From NCBI GenBank assembly GCA_027600665.1, contig JADGJL010000503.1, positions 1-19,580 of the forward strand: DNA of 19,580 nucleotides. Reading direction: 5' to 3'. Both the position numbers and the translations under genes were made by a program. The stretch comes from Irineochytrium annulatum. Lineage: Eukaryota; Chytridiomycota; Chytridiomycetes; Chytridiales; Chytridiaceae. Positions 10,886 through 19,580 of this stretch are shown in pieces. The notes under the pieces were generated by a model that did no database searches, was not told the origin of the DNA, and saw only the letters and a list, made by a program, of their open reading frames with translations. Each line of letters starts with the position of its first letter. The stretch's first letter is position 1.

Positions 10886-13800
10886 TTACATTTGGAGCAT
10901 GAGCTCGTATCTACATCCCACCCGCTCAAAAAAGGCGCAGATTTCACGTTTGGAAGCAACAGTCGCCTCACTGTTATCATGCAATAGCAAACCGGATACC
11001 CGAACCATTCTCGACTTCAGTCTGTACAAATAGAAATCCGTCAACCACGGCCTCTTTCTTGAGACGGCGATCGACCTTCGCATTTTGGCCATGTACAGCT
11101 TGTAGTCGCCACAGAGAAGGCCCTGCACAGCTTCGGTTAAGGCTACGGTATGTTTGCGGAGCGGCATCCGCCTGTTCTGTTGAGATTTGGCCACCTCGAG
11201 TATCTTGAGAATGAGCTCGGTCTCTACCGACCTGCTGCTATTTGCGAAGGCGGCGTCCGTCAGGAGCAGAAGGACGTAGTCGATGATTATCATAGAGGAT
11301 AAAAGCCACAGAATTGGTCCAATTCGTTGCTAATTTCCTTTCTGTTAACTTCTATATACGGGCAGCATACACCTACCAGGACGCCAACCATGCCCTTCCC
11401 GTTGTCGCCTATGATCTTCAAAGACTCCGCCGCTCGGATACGCCACTCATTCTTCTCATTGTTGGGTAAGGAAAGGAATGCTATGAAAGACACGTGCAAG
11501 CTCAGCTTCATCAGGTTAGCAGATATAGTTCTGTGGGCGCTGCGCGTCGATTGAAGATCCTAATAGCAGGCGTCAGCGCGCAATCGCTCTAGTCAGTTCA
11601 TCAAACCTTTGGATCGTTCGCCCATTCGTCTCGGATATGCTGTAAAAACATTTCCTTTGTGGCCTCCCATTCCCCCTGCTGAACCATCAAAGCGCACAAG
11701 TGTACTTGGTTGTCGTAATAAGCCATGACGCCAATATCCTCCACGGTGTAGTTCTGAAGGTGCGCCGTTAACACTGCCCGGGTCTTGGCAAACTCGCCGA
11801 CGAACAGAGCGGCGAGCACGCTAAAGAGTCGGTTGACGCGGGCGGCCTCTGCGCACTCGTGATGCATGAAGACGTCGGCCTCGTCGGCCTGGAGCAAGGC
11901 CTCGAGGACACTTGTAAACTTGCCCAGCGTGAAATTAAAAATAACGCTGACGAGGCAAGCATTGGTGAAATCGAATTGCTCTTCGCGTGCGCGGTCGACC
12001 ATGTCGACCGCCTTAACATCAATCGCGGGCAACCGCTTCATTAACGAGTAAGCGATGAGGGGCAGCTCAAAATAGAAGATATTCGCAGGCGGGCAGACAG
12101 AATTGTACACCGTAATATTAAACAACGAGTCATCCTTGACGAGAAGCATTTGTACAGCTCCTCTGATGAGGAACATAATGAGTGAGTCATTGATTGCGTT
12201 GGCGTATTGAGAAAGCAAGAAACAAGCGAGTCCACAGGTTTGGGCCAGAAAGTGCAAAGTCGTTCTCAGTTTGACAAAATTTGGCGACTGCGAGATACGT
12301 CGATCTCCAGAGCCGCCGCTCGGCATATATTTCTTTGCAGCTAACGGAAAAAGCTCACGAGTTATTTTCAAAACCAAGTTTTCTCGCTTTTGTGAGCTAT
12401 TTGTCGTCATCGTTCTCTTTAACCACTTATAAAGCTTCAAGATTAGCTGGATCGTTGCCACCTTTTGCTTCTGCGACGGAAAATTCAAACCGACGCGTCT
12501 GCAAGAGTCCTTCACCAGATCGGACACAACGTCCTTATTCCTAAAATCATAAGCACAATTTTGTCTAATGGCTGGCATACCCCCCCTGCTGGTAAATAAG
12601 CAGCAGTCGATAATTGTTTAGAATATGATCAGCTAAATCTGTATCTTCCGCGGGGCCCAGCTCCGCCAACGCGTGATGATAGTTAAGTGCCTATATGTTC
12701 CTTCAGATGCTATTCTAAAGAGAGAGGACCAACCTCGGCGACACGGAAACTGCTCGTGGCGCCTACGAATGCTAGTCCGATATACTTCCGTTTGCGCTCA
12801 ATCTCGCCGGTGATCCCAGTCAGATGATAAACAAGCAACGGTATGACCAACGGTTGGTTCTCATCGTTCAAAATGCTCTCGTAATAGTTTGCAAAAGTGA
12901 GATGGACATTTTCCACGAACGTGGGGACCAAACTCTTCAGAATGCTCTGATAGATAAGGAAGTGGGAGAACGAGCAAGTGCCGGATAACCCGTCCGCCAA
13001 CGTTACAAAGTGGAAAATGTCGTCATCCTTAATTATTTCGTAAACCTCTTCTGGGGTTCCGTGGAACTCCTCTAATAGGGATAGCACTTGCGTTATTTCT
13101 GAGATATTGAAGAATTGTCCTGCGTGATGGAAGTCAGTGAGCGTACTCCGTGAGCGCAATGACTAAATCTGGCAGGCTTTTACCTCCCGCCGCAGCCACT
13201 TTCAAAATTATTTGAAGGCCTGGGTTAATCTTGTCGAATCTGAAAAGGTTATTGAGGTGTTGGCGACTGATATGACGGCTTACTGTGCTATCACGGCGCT
13301 CGTGTAGTCCGTTGGGATATTTAACGTAAGATTGGAAAACCCCATATTTTCAGACATGGTCGCCGCCGAGTCCTTCCAATCACTCTTCGTTGCTTCGCAT
13401 ACAAGCCTCGTTACCATCGGGTTGCCTAAATAAGGTAGACATAAATACAGATCGAAAGGGTGATAAAGAACCTTGCGCGAGCTGGTAGATTCTGTTGCAA
13501 ACCTCGTCAGAGACTTCACCTCCTGCGTCGACTACTTCTTGCAGAGCATATCGTATCATGTCAATGCCGCTCTCGACTGCTAGAGGTTCCAATATTATCT
13601 GGGTCATATGGTCGGCCTTCAGTAGTGACTCAAATGGAGCCCGCATAGCTGCAGGTATTTCCTAAAGCAAAATTAGAGAACCTTCAAAAGATTTAAATTC
13701 CAGCTACCTCAAGCGGACGCGAGACGAGAGCGACGAAGACATGTGGGCATCTTCTGACGATGTCGAGCGTTATATCTAATGTTGTAGCATCCATCCATTG

Positions 13801-16415
13801 GAGATCATCTAGCAGTAAAAGAACGGCGTAACCCCCATTGGTCGCCAACTTGTTAAGCGCTTTTGTTACAGCGAGAGAAATAGTGCTAGCTGTCTCCTTT
13901 CCAAATGACGTCTCCTCGTCGAACTCGCTGTCTTCTCTGCCTTTCAATCCAGGCATGACGGTTAAAAACTATAGATAGTAGGAGAAACAGAAAAAAGGAG
14001 CCAGTTAGCTTTTAGGAAGGCAAGGACTTTATCTCAAACCAGTTTCAACACGTCCTTCGAAACACCTAGGTTTCTGAACGAAGACGCAAAGCGGATGTTT
14101 ACGCTTCCGGTAGTTGTGGAGGTGACTGACGCCTTTCGCGGCATTAGCAAATGATCATTGAAAGCGCCGCTAAGATACTGCATTCCCTGCGGAACGCTCG
14201 CCTCGCGGAGGTTGCTGATGTTTTTCCCATCCAGAGCTTCCGAGAGAGATAAGAGCAAGCGTCCAAGACCGCTGAAGGGAGAACCTTGGGTGACATCGGT
14301 ACCGTATGATTGCCTGCAACAGTATTGAGCCCACACTATTAAGAGTAATCAGTGCTGCATACCCGAAAATAAGTTTCTCGCCGAAGGTTTGATAAAGGAA
14401 CACTTGCAACCATGCTGAAATGGAGGACTTGCCGGCTCCCGAGCGGCCCGCGACAGCCATTCTAACAGTATCGCCCGTCGACCATCTTTGAACCAGCCCT
14501 TGCAGCAGACCCATCTCCGCATCCCTACCGAATATCCGCAGTCCATCGGATTTGCGGCCAGCTGGCTGCTCCCCATTCGCCTTTTTAACTTTTCGGACGG
14601 GTGCGTAGATGGGCATTGGGGCAAAGCCCTTGAATGTCACGTCGGCAAAGCGCGTGAAGTCGAAGTCCTCAATCGATTTGGTGTAAACTATCTCGTCACA
14701 GAGGACGCGCCCCTTGGAGAGTTCGTGCGTCATGAAGCGGGCAGCCAGGTTCACGGCCGCACCAAGGCACGTTCCGTCTGCGCGGTTCTCGTTGCCAACG
14801 ATACCATACAGCCTATGCGCGAAGACGTTTAAGCGTTATGTTGTTAAAGGACACTTACACGACCCCAGATGCCACGCCAATCCCAAAGTCGTTGCCGATC
14901 ATGACGGAAAGCTTGCCGCTGATTTCGTACGCGGTCCGCATGGCCGCAACCTCCTCCCCGCGCTCGTGCGCGAACCCGGACAGCCCAAAAACGATCAAAG
15001 CCGAAGCCGACTTGTCGTCGCAGGCAAACTGCCTCAGGCATCCGTTAGTCCTCCTAATGCAACCCACGATCATGATAAAGATCTGCTGCACGAGCGAGAG
15101 GGTCTCCGACTCGTTCATCCGGGCCACCGGCAGGCCCGCGAGCCTTACGAACACGATTGAGACGTTCCGGAGCTGGTTGACCCCGTTGTCGACGCTGTCG
15201 GGCGATCGTATCGTGGCTGCGGAGCGCGACCTCGCGATCGGGCCAAGCTGCGGGCGGCCCGAGAGGGAGCTTTGACGCCGGCGCGCGGGATCCTGCTTGG
15301 ACAGGTAGAGGCCGAGAGACTCGTCGACATAGGTCAGGGCGCGTAGGAACTCGGGTGACTGGTGCGCTGGCGGGTCAGGGAGGCAGCCCTCGAGGTCCAT
15401 AATGGAAGTTCCACTGCACGGGGCCGTAGCGACATGAAGCTTCTCGAGGACGCCGGCCAAATCATCGCTGTCGGAGAAGATCTGGGATGGTGCAAAAGTT
15501 ATAAAGCAACCTTTTCAAAACGTTGTAATCATACCGTTGGACCCCCCATCCACGCTGACTGAAAGGGATAGGTGGTGCCCAGAACTGCCCTGAGAGCTCT
15601 TCGGGCAACGTCAGGAATCGCTAGCTCCCCTCTCTTCGCAGCTCCTTCCATCTCTCCTGCGTTAACGACTGCCTCGCCAGCGATAAAGAACTCGCGACGA
15701 GGACGAGTCGCCTTCTTCTCATCCTGCTCGTCCTGCTTAGTTGCGGCCTCCCCGACATGGATCCTGTACATGTCGCCCACTCCCATCCCGATGTGGATGC
15801 TAAGCTGCTGTTTGCCCTCATGGTCGTCCATCCCGTTCCCGCTGGCATGCGGGTGTGAAGGCCGCAGGTCCACGTAGCATGCCCGCATGGCCTGGAGGAG
15901 CTCAAGGCAGCACGCGGTGGCCCGAAGAATCTCCATGTGGTCCGAGTTTCGCGACCTGTGGGGAAGGCATTAATAAGATGCCCAAATAAGCACAGATAAA
16001 ATGCGCCCACCCCCAGCTGACAAGTGCCGCGTCGCCAGCAAACTTAATGATACTCCCTCCTGCAGAAAACGCGTCAAGATAGTTAGGAGGAGGCCTGAAT
16101 CCGTCACAAACCCCATGCGTGCACAGCCTCGATGATTGTGACGAACGGCGGGTTAACGATGTCCCGCACGCGAGCCCCAGCGACCGATGAGTCGATCTTC
16201 GTGAGCTCAGTCGTGATGGCCGAGTAACCTGGAGAGGTTGACGCGTTCAAAGACCACCACTTTCGCCAAATCTCGTCGACATGTTCGCGCTCACCCGAAA
16301 TATCAATAAGAGCCACAACGGCCCCCGGAACGGTCTCGCAGCTTGGCAGTTCCTCGTCGACGCCGTCAAGGACACGCCTCCTGACGGCCTCAGGGACGAG
16401 CTGGAGCGCGTTCAT
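10886..16415 (-). CDS. Soluble adenylyl cyclase, ADCY10-type, copy A (1586 aa, 16 exons)
   Basis: Exons: 16415-16295, 16228-16112, 16059-16011, 15955-15535, 15481-14859, 14812-14363, 14313-14040, 13968-13708, 13661-13472, 13425-13284, 13239-13184, 13119-12734, 12690-12581, 12540-11607, 11559-11377, 11329-10886; total 4761 nt, in frame. Human sAC has 1610 aa and the same domain order. C1: Asp38 in LIDISGY, Lys85 and Asp89 in KFAGDA. C2 (about 340-485): IGVASGVV, Thr458, Asn465 and Arg469 in VNLAAR. NTPase: GRSGAGKSS at 566-574 and LLLLDDLQWMDATT at about 735-748. The C-terminal half is helical, with a hydrophobic run near 1442-1468. The bicarbonate-site Arg is Gly196 and the adenine-site Lys is Gln387. 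The C1-C2 linker carries RRRQSS (303-308), a protein kinase A consensus absent from copy B. The start is chosen to match copy B; an in-frame ATG at 16481 would add 22 residues. Confidence 0.92.
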
Positions 16416-16494
16416 CGAGTCGGGGGGACTGGAGGAGGTGAAAATCAGATCACCGAGATTTACACGGCCAACGCGATCCAAGCCTTAGTGCGCG

Positions 16495-16529
16495 GCCCGC
16501 ATCGGAAGTCCTTGAACTCCCGATGTGGC
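16495..16529. promoter_or_regulatory. Imperfect inverted repeat upstream of cyclase copy A
   Basis: GCCCGCATCGGAAGT and, on the other arm, ACTCCCGATGTGGC are reverse complements at about 12 of 14 aligned positions, with a six-base loop. It lies 80-115 bases before the copy A ATG and could be a protein-binding dyad or an RNA hairpin in the leader. No matching repeat was seen before copy B. Function is unknown. Confidence 0.35.
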
Positions 16530-16932
16530 GACGCGGAATATGCAGCCAGGCGTCCTTCGCACACAAGTCTGCAATGTTGACGACTATTCTGCTCTCGCGA
16601 GGTCAATTTCACTTCTAATAAATGGGACCCTTCGAGAGCAACCAGAACTTCAACCCCTGCAGATTTACACTCTCTTTCTGAGGGTAGTCGCCTCGCCTCG
16701 GTTCTTACTAATTAGACCGCGGCTCTCGAAAATCTGCCATCGACGAGTCGCGCTGAGCTGGCCCTTTCCCGTCGCCAGCCAGGAGCGGCGCCGCGGTTCC
16801 CAGCTGCAGGTCGGTCCCCACACCCAGGGCGGCCCCGGCTCCTCCGCGACCCTCCGCTCCAGTTCCACGCGTGGCACGTCCCACAGCTACGGCGGTTCCT
16901 CCTGGGGCGGCTTCGGCAGCCGGCGGGGTTAG
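16525..16932 (+). CDS. Hypothetical small protein with Gly/Ser-rich C-terminus (doubtful)
   Basis: The frame has 135 codons. Only its last third, from about 16775, looks coding: its codons end mostly in C, as in the surrounding real genes, and it encodes a Gly/Ser-rich tail (SYGGSSWGGFGSRRG) before a stop. The first part is AT-richer, and a possible acceptor (cccgtcgccag) precedes the biased stretch, so this may be the last exon of a spliced gene whose first exon I cannot place. It would overlap the promoter of cyclase copy A on the other strand. No family was recognised, and chance remains likely. Confidence 0.22.
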   Translation: MATRNMQPGVLRTQVCNVDDYSALARSISLLINGTLREQPELQPLQIYTLFLRVVASPRFLLIRPRLSKICHRRVALSWPFPVASQERRRGSQLQVGPHTQGGPGSSATLRSSSTRGTSHSYGGSSWGGFGSRRG

Positions 16933-17501
16933 CAGCCTGTGAGGTACGACGTCGATGCTCACGCTGACCATGAGCAGCGCCGCCAGCGAGCGCAACAGCC
17001 GGAAGCAGAATGAGGAAGAAGCGGAGCATCCATTCTCGATCGGGTGCAGACCACTCGCTGCCGGGCGAAGGCGGCTTCGGCCAAGGGCGTCGGGGACAGA
17101 CAAGCCCTGGTGCATCGGTGGTGTCGTTTGAGCAAGATGGAGGAAATGATCAAAGGGAGGCAACTAGACGACGCTGGGTTTGTGAGGGCGAGCCCATCAT
17201 CCTTCATTAGATTCATAAACTCACGCGATGCTCTGCCGCTCTCACTGGACGCCTGTGCTTTCAGTTCACAGAGCTGAAGACGCATAATTCACAGGCACAG
17301 GCCGGCTTTCTTCCGCTTCGATGTGGTCCTATTGTCTCTGCTCGACGGTCTACACCCTCTGCCGTCTTCGCGTATTCGCCGTAACTCGCCTGCGTAAGCA
17401 TTTCCTGCGGTACATCCTCGAAGCCCTTAGCTCTCCGATGTGAGTCGTTCAGAGTCGGCACGGTCGCAATACTGCTTATATAATCCAGTTCACTGCTACT
17501 T

Positions 17502-19232
17502 TCATAATGCAAAATAAAGCCCCCCGTTCGAGTAAATCATTCCCCCGTCCGACAGCTAAAAACAATGCATGAAACAGTCAGTCTTTCTTTCGCCCACGAC
17601 CATGAAAAGTGTACTCACGGCACTCAACACGCCCTCGACGTGCAGGCCCGGGAACCTCGTCCTCAGCTCCGGCAGCGACACGCCGCTCCCGCACGAGCGC
17701 ACGAAACCCTCGACCTCGCCGTTAAAGGCGGCCTCGGTTGCAGCTGAAGAAGGACATCAGACATCGACACGCGTACCAAAGGACTGCAAACCTAATGAGT
17801 CCAACATCATCTCGTTGAAGCCCTGACTAAAGACGTTGTCCTCAAACTCGTCCTCGTCCGCCTTGCGCTTTGACTCCATGTTCGGTCTCGGAGGCGTCGG
17901 TCCCATCCCTCCATGCCCCATCGGCGTTGGCGGTGGTCGCATCCCATGCCCATAACCGCCCATCGGTGATCCAGCCGCCGTCATCCCATTTTGTCCCCAA
18001 CCCGCCATCGCACCCGATCCCTGACACCCACTCTGCCTCACCCCACCGACCGAGGCCTCCGTGTTCCGACTCCCCGCGGCTTCCGCCGCCGTCCTAACGC
18101 TTCCGTTCCTTGGCGCCGGCATAGCAAACGCCTTCTGCGCCTTATCCCCAGTCAACCTCACCGGCGTGCCCCCATCCAGCATCACCTGCGCCCTCCTCAG
18201 TGCGTCCTGCGTCGGTCCCGCGGGACGCAACGGCATCGACGGCGGCGGCATCAGAATGTGGGCCGGTATCGCGCTCTGCGCGCCGCCGAAGCTTGTACGT
18301 CGATTGGAGGCGGGTATGGGCGGCGTGTTGGACGCGCTGTCAGGGCCGCGGCGGAGCAGTGGCGTTCGGAAGGGTTTTGATATGCTGCCAGGACCGGGCG
18401 TGCCGGGCCGGTGGTGGTTCTTTGCAGGGGGTTTAAAGGCATCCGGGAAGTAATGGTGTCGGTAGACGCTAATCATGTCCTGGCAGCGGATGATGTCCGC
18501 GGCGGGGTCATCGTCCTTGACGGTGAAGCTCTCGACGTACAGATACCGCTCCGATTTCGAATCCGCGGGATCGAGTTCTGTGAGGCGACCCTGGATTTCT
18601 ACGAGGACGCCTGGTGTGAGTTGGTTGTTGCGGTGATCGGCGATGAAGCGCTGGTGGAGACGGAAGGGGATCACGCCGGTTGTGTCATCTGGTCAAATGT
18701 TAGATCGTGCGTTAAGGGAAAAAGCGACGTACCGAGCAGCAGAAACTCCGTCGATGCTGTTGTCCCGTCGTCCAGGACGCAGTCCATCACCTCCATCCCA
18801 ACGACAACGCCCGTTATCCTGTTGCACTCGTCAGCCAACCCACTTTCGTGGTGGCATCAAGACGCACCTTACGCATTTAAACCAGAACTCCGGCCTCCCC
18901 GTCCTGTACGGCCTCATCTTCGCATCCGTCTCCAACCCCTCCGGCGCCTGCATCGCCGATCTTATCTCCCGCACGAACAGCATCCGATGCACGCGCATCG
19001 CGTGCTTCTCCTTTGGCGGATACGGTGGCAATGGCGGCGGCGGTTTCGGTTTCGCGCCGGCGGATCGGTGGAGCTGCGGACGGGACGTGTGGTGGAGGGA
19101 CTGGGGGGGCTTTGGCGTTGAGGGCAGTATGACGGCTGTTGATGACGAGGCGGACGGGGACTGGAAGCGGGAGTAAAGGTTCGGATGCAAGGGCGGACGC
19201 CGCTGCGTCGAGCGCTGGTTCTTTCCCAGCAT
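17502..19232 (-). CDS. STN1: CST complex subunit STN1 (about 508 aa, five exons)
   Basis: STN1 binds single-stranded telomeric DNA with CTC1/Cdc13 and TEN1, caps chromosome ends and helps fill in the C-strand. Exons: 19232-18868, 18818-18733, 18688-17792 (or -17777), 17743-17619, 17555-17502; either donor keeps frame (508 or 513 aa). The N-terminal OB fold (about 84-235) matches STN1 closely: RMLFVREI corresponds to the human LYIRDI helix, then CVRITGVVVGME, LLLDDTTGVIPF across intron 2, and SVYRHHYFPDAF, like the human IYRKVYDQPF. A Pro/Gly/Met-rich linker of about 200 residues follows. Exons 4 and 5 encode a winged helix (VSLPELRTRFPGL, then LSDGGMIYSNGGLYFAL) at the C-terminus. Human STN1 has two winged helices; only one is visible here. 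The OB-linker-winged helix order also occurs in RPA2, but the OB motifs favour STN1. Intron 3 would be 48 or only 33 nt. Confidence 0.8.
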
Positions 19233-19561
19233 GGCGGGCTGCGGGGTAGCCCAAGGGCGGCGTTGCTGGAGGACGTTGAGAGTCGGACAGATCTGTACGG
19301 ACTATGATTGTCGGCCGCAGCAAGGCCCTGGCCAGGGCCGTCGAGGCTGGAGCCGCCAGCTGACGGGCGACAAGGCGCGTTGGAGATCCCAGGTCGGTTT
19401 AGCGGTCCTGGAGGTCCAGGGAGTGGCGTCACCTCGGCGCCTCCCACGTTGTTTTCGCCGCACCTGAAACCTGCACGGACATCAACCCTCCTCCACTTAC
19501 CTGCCCACCATTGCCCCCGTCCTCCTCCTCCTTCTCCCAAGCCGTCGTCGCCGTCGTTACC
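19233..19561. promoter_or_regulatory. Upstream region of STN1, possibly a divergent promoter
   Basis: These 330 bases precede the STN1 start. The right-hand 60 bases on the plus strand are a CT-rich tract (cctcctcctccttctcccaag), typical of fungal leaders, ending directly at an ATG. No clear TATA box is seen. Open frames crossing the stretch show no recognisable motif. Confidence 0.4.
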
Positions 19562-19580
19562 ATGCAGGGCCTCCCACCCC
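19562..19580 (+). CDS. Possible start of a gene running off the right edge
   Basis: An ATG follows a CT-rich leader-like tract on the plus strand and opens a frame reading MQGLPP to the window end. Six codons cannot identify a product. The only support is context: the tract and the divergent arrangement with STN1. Confidence 0.25.

Larger units (their letters stand above)
16416..17501. other. Region between STN1 and cyclase copy A with no firmly assigned gene
   Basis: About 1.1 kb. It must hold the STN1 3' UTR and the copy A promoter, since both genes read leftward. It also holds several open frames of 60-150 codons on both strands, none with a recognisable domain. The best by codon use is the plus-strand frame ending at 16932. 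A minus-strand frame at 17029-16712 starts with a signal-peptide-like stretch. I cannot choose among them from sequence alone. Confidence 0.45.

Noticed and set aside
4858..16415. Bacterial cyclase-ATPase fusion or recent bacterial transfer
   Set aside because: Fifteen conserved introns per copy, and the C1-C2-NTPase-helical order and length match eukaryotic ADCY10.
16415..16481. N-terminal extension of cyclase copy A from the ATG at 16481
   Set aside because: Copy B has an in-frame stop just before the equivalent MNALQL, and the extra 22 residues have no counterpart there. Kept only as an alternative start.
17261..17512. An 83-codon minus-strand frame beginning inside the last STN1 exon
   Set aside because: Its start lies within the STN1 winged-helix exon in another register and it has no known motif. 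Mentioned only as part of the unassigned region.
17502..19232. RPA2 instead of STN1
   Set aside because: The OB-fold motifs before and after the DDTTGVI core, especially the leading RMLFVREI helix and the VYRHHYFPDAF end, fit STN1 better than RPA2, although the linker and single winged helix resemble RPA2.

Overview
This is eukaryotic, probably fungal, DNA. The genes are cut by many very short GT-AG introns (mostly 39-71 nt), intergenic gaps are short, and coding sequence is GC-rich. The contents are an ADCY10-type soluble adenylyl cyclase pair, an arrestin-like protein and a telomere-capping STN1. They fit an early-diverging, chytrid-like fungus better than Dikarya, from which ADCY10-type cyclases are, as far as I know, absent. 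That placement is an inference.

Layout from left to right. (1) Complement 1-865: the N-terminal part of a low-complexity, Gln/Ala/Pro-rich, possibly DNA-binding protein, cut by the window edge. (2) 866-1527: divergent intergenic region. (3) 1528-4396, plus strand, five exons: an 844-aa protein joining an arrestin fold, a long coiled coil with an exact 11-residue period, a beta-rich segment and two C-terminal DM9/DUF3421-like repeats. (4) Complement 4858-10328 and complement 10886-16415: two head-to-tail copies of a 16-exon adenylyl cyclase gene (1573 and 1586 aa), each with C1 and C2 class III cyclase domains, a P-loop (STAND/AAA-like) NTPase and a long helical C-terminal region. (5) 16416-17501: about 1.1 kb with no firmly assigned gene. 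(6) Complement 17502-19232: STN1, five exons, with an N-terminal OB fold, a low-complexity linker and a winged helix at the end. (7) 19233-19580: divergent promoter-like DNA with a possible start codon near the right edge.

The main result is the cyclase pair. All 15 introns sit at the same positions and phases in both copies. Thirteen of 14 internal or terminal coding exons with unchanged length aside, only two exons differ in length, by 21 and 18 nt, so neither copy is a pseudogene. Both keep the two metal-binding Asp residues of C1 and the Asn/Arg pair of C2. Both have lost the Arg equivalent to the bicarbonate-binding Arg176 of human sAC (Gly here) and the adenine-binding Lys334 (Gln here). 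They therefore look like working nucleotide cyclases with changed regulation and possibly changed substrate choice. Gene functions are read from motifs only; splicing was worked out by hand from reading frame, splice-site consensus and comparison of the two paralogs.
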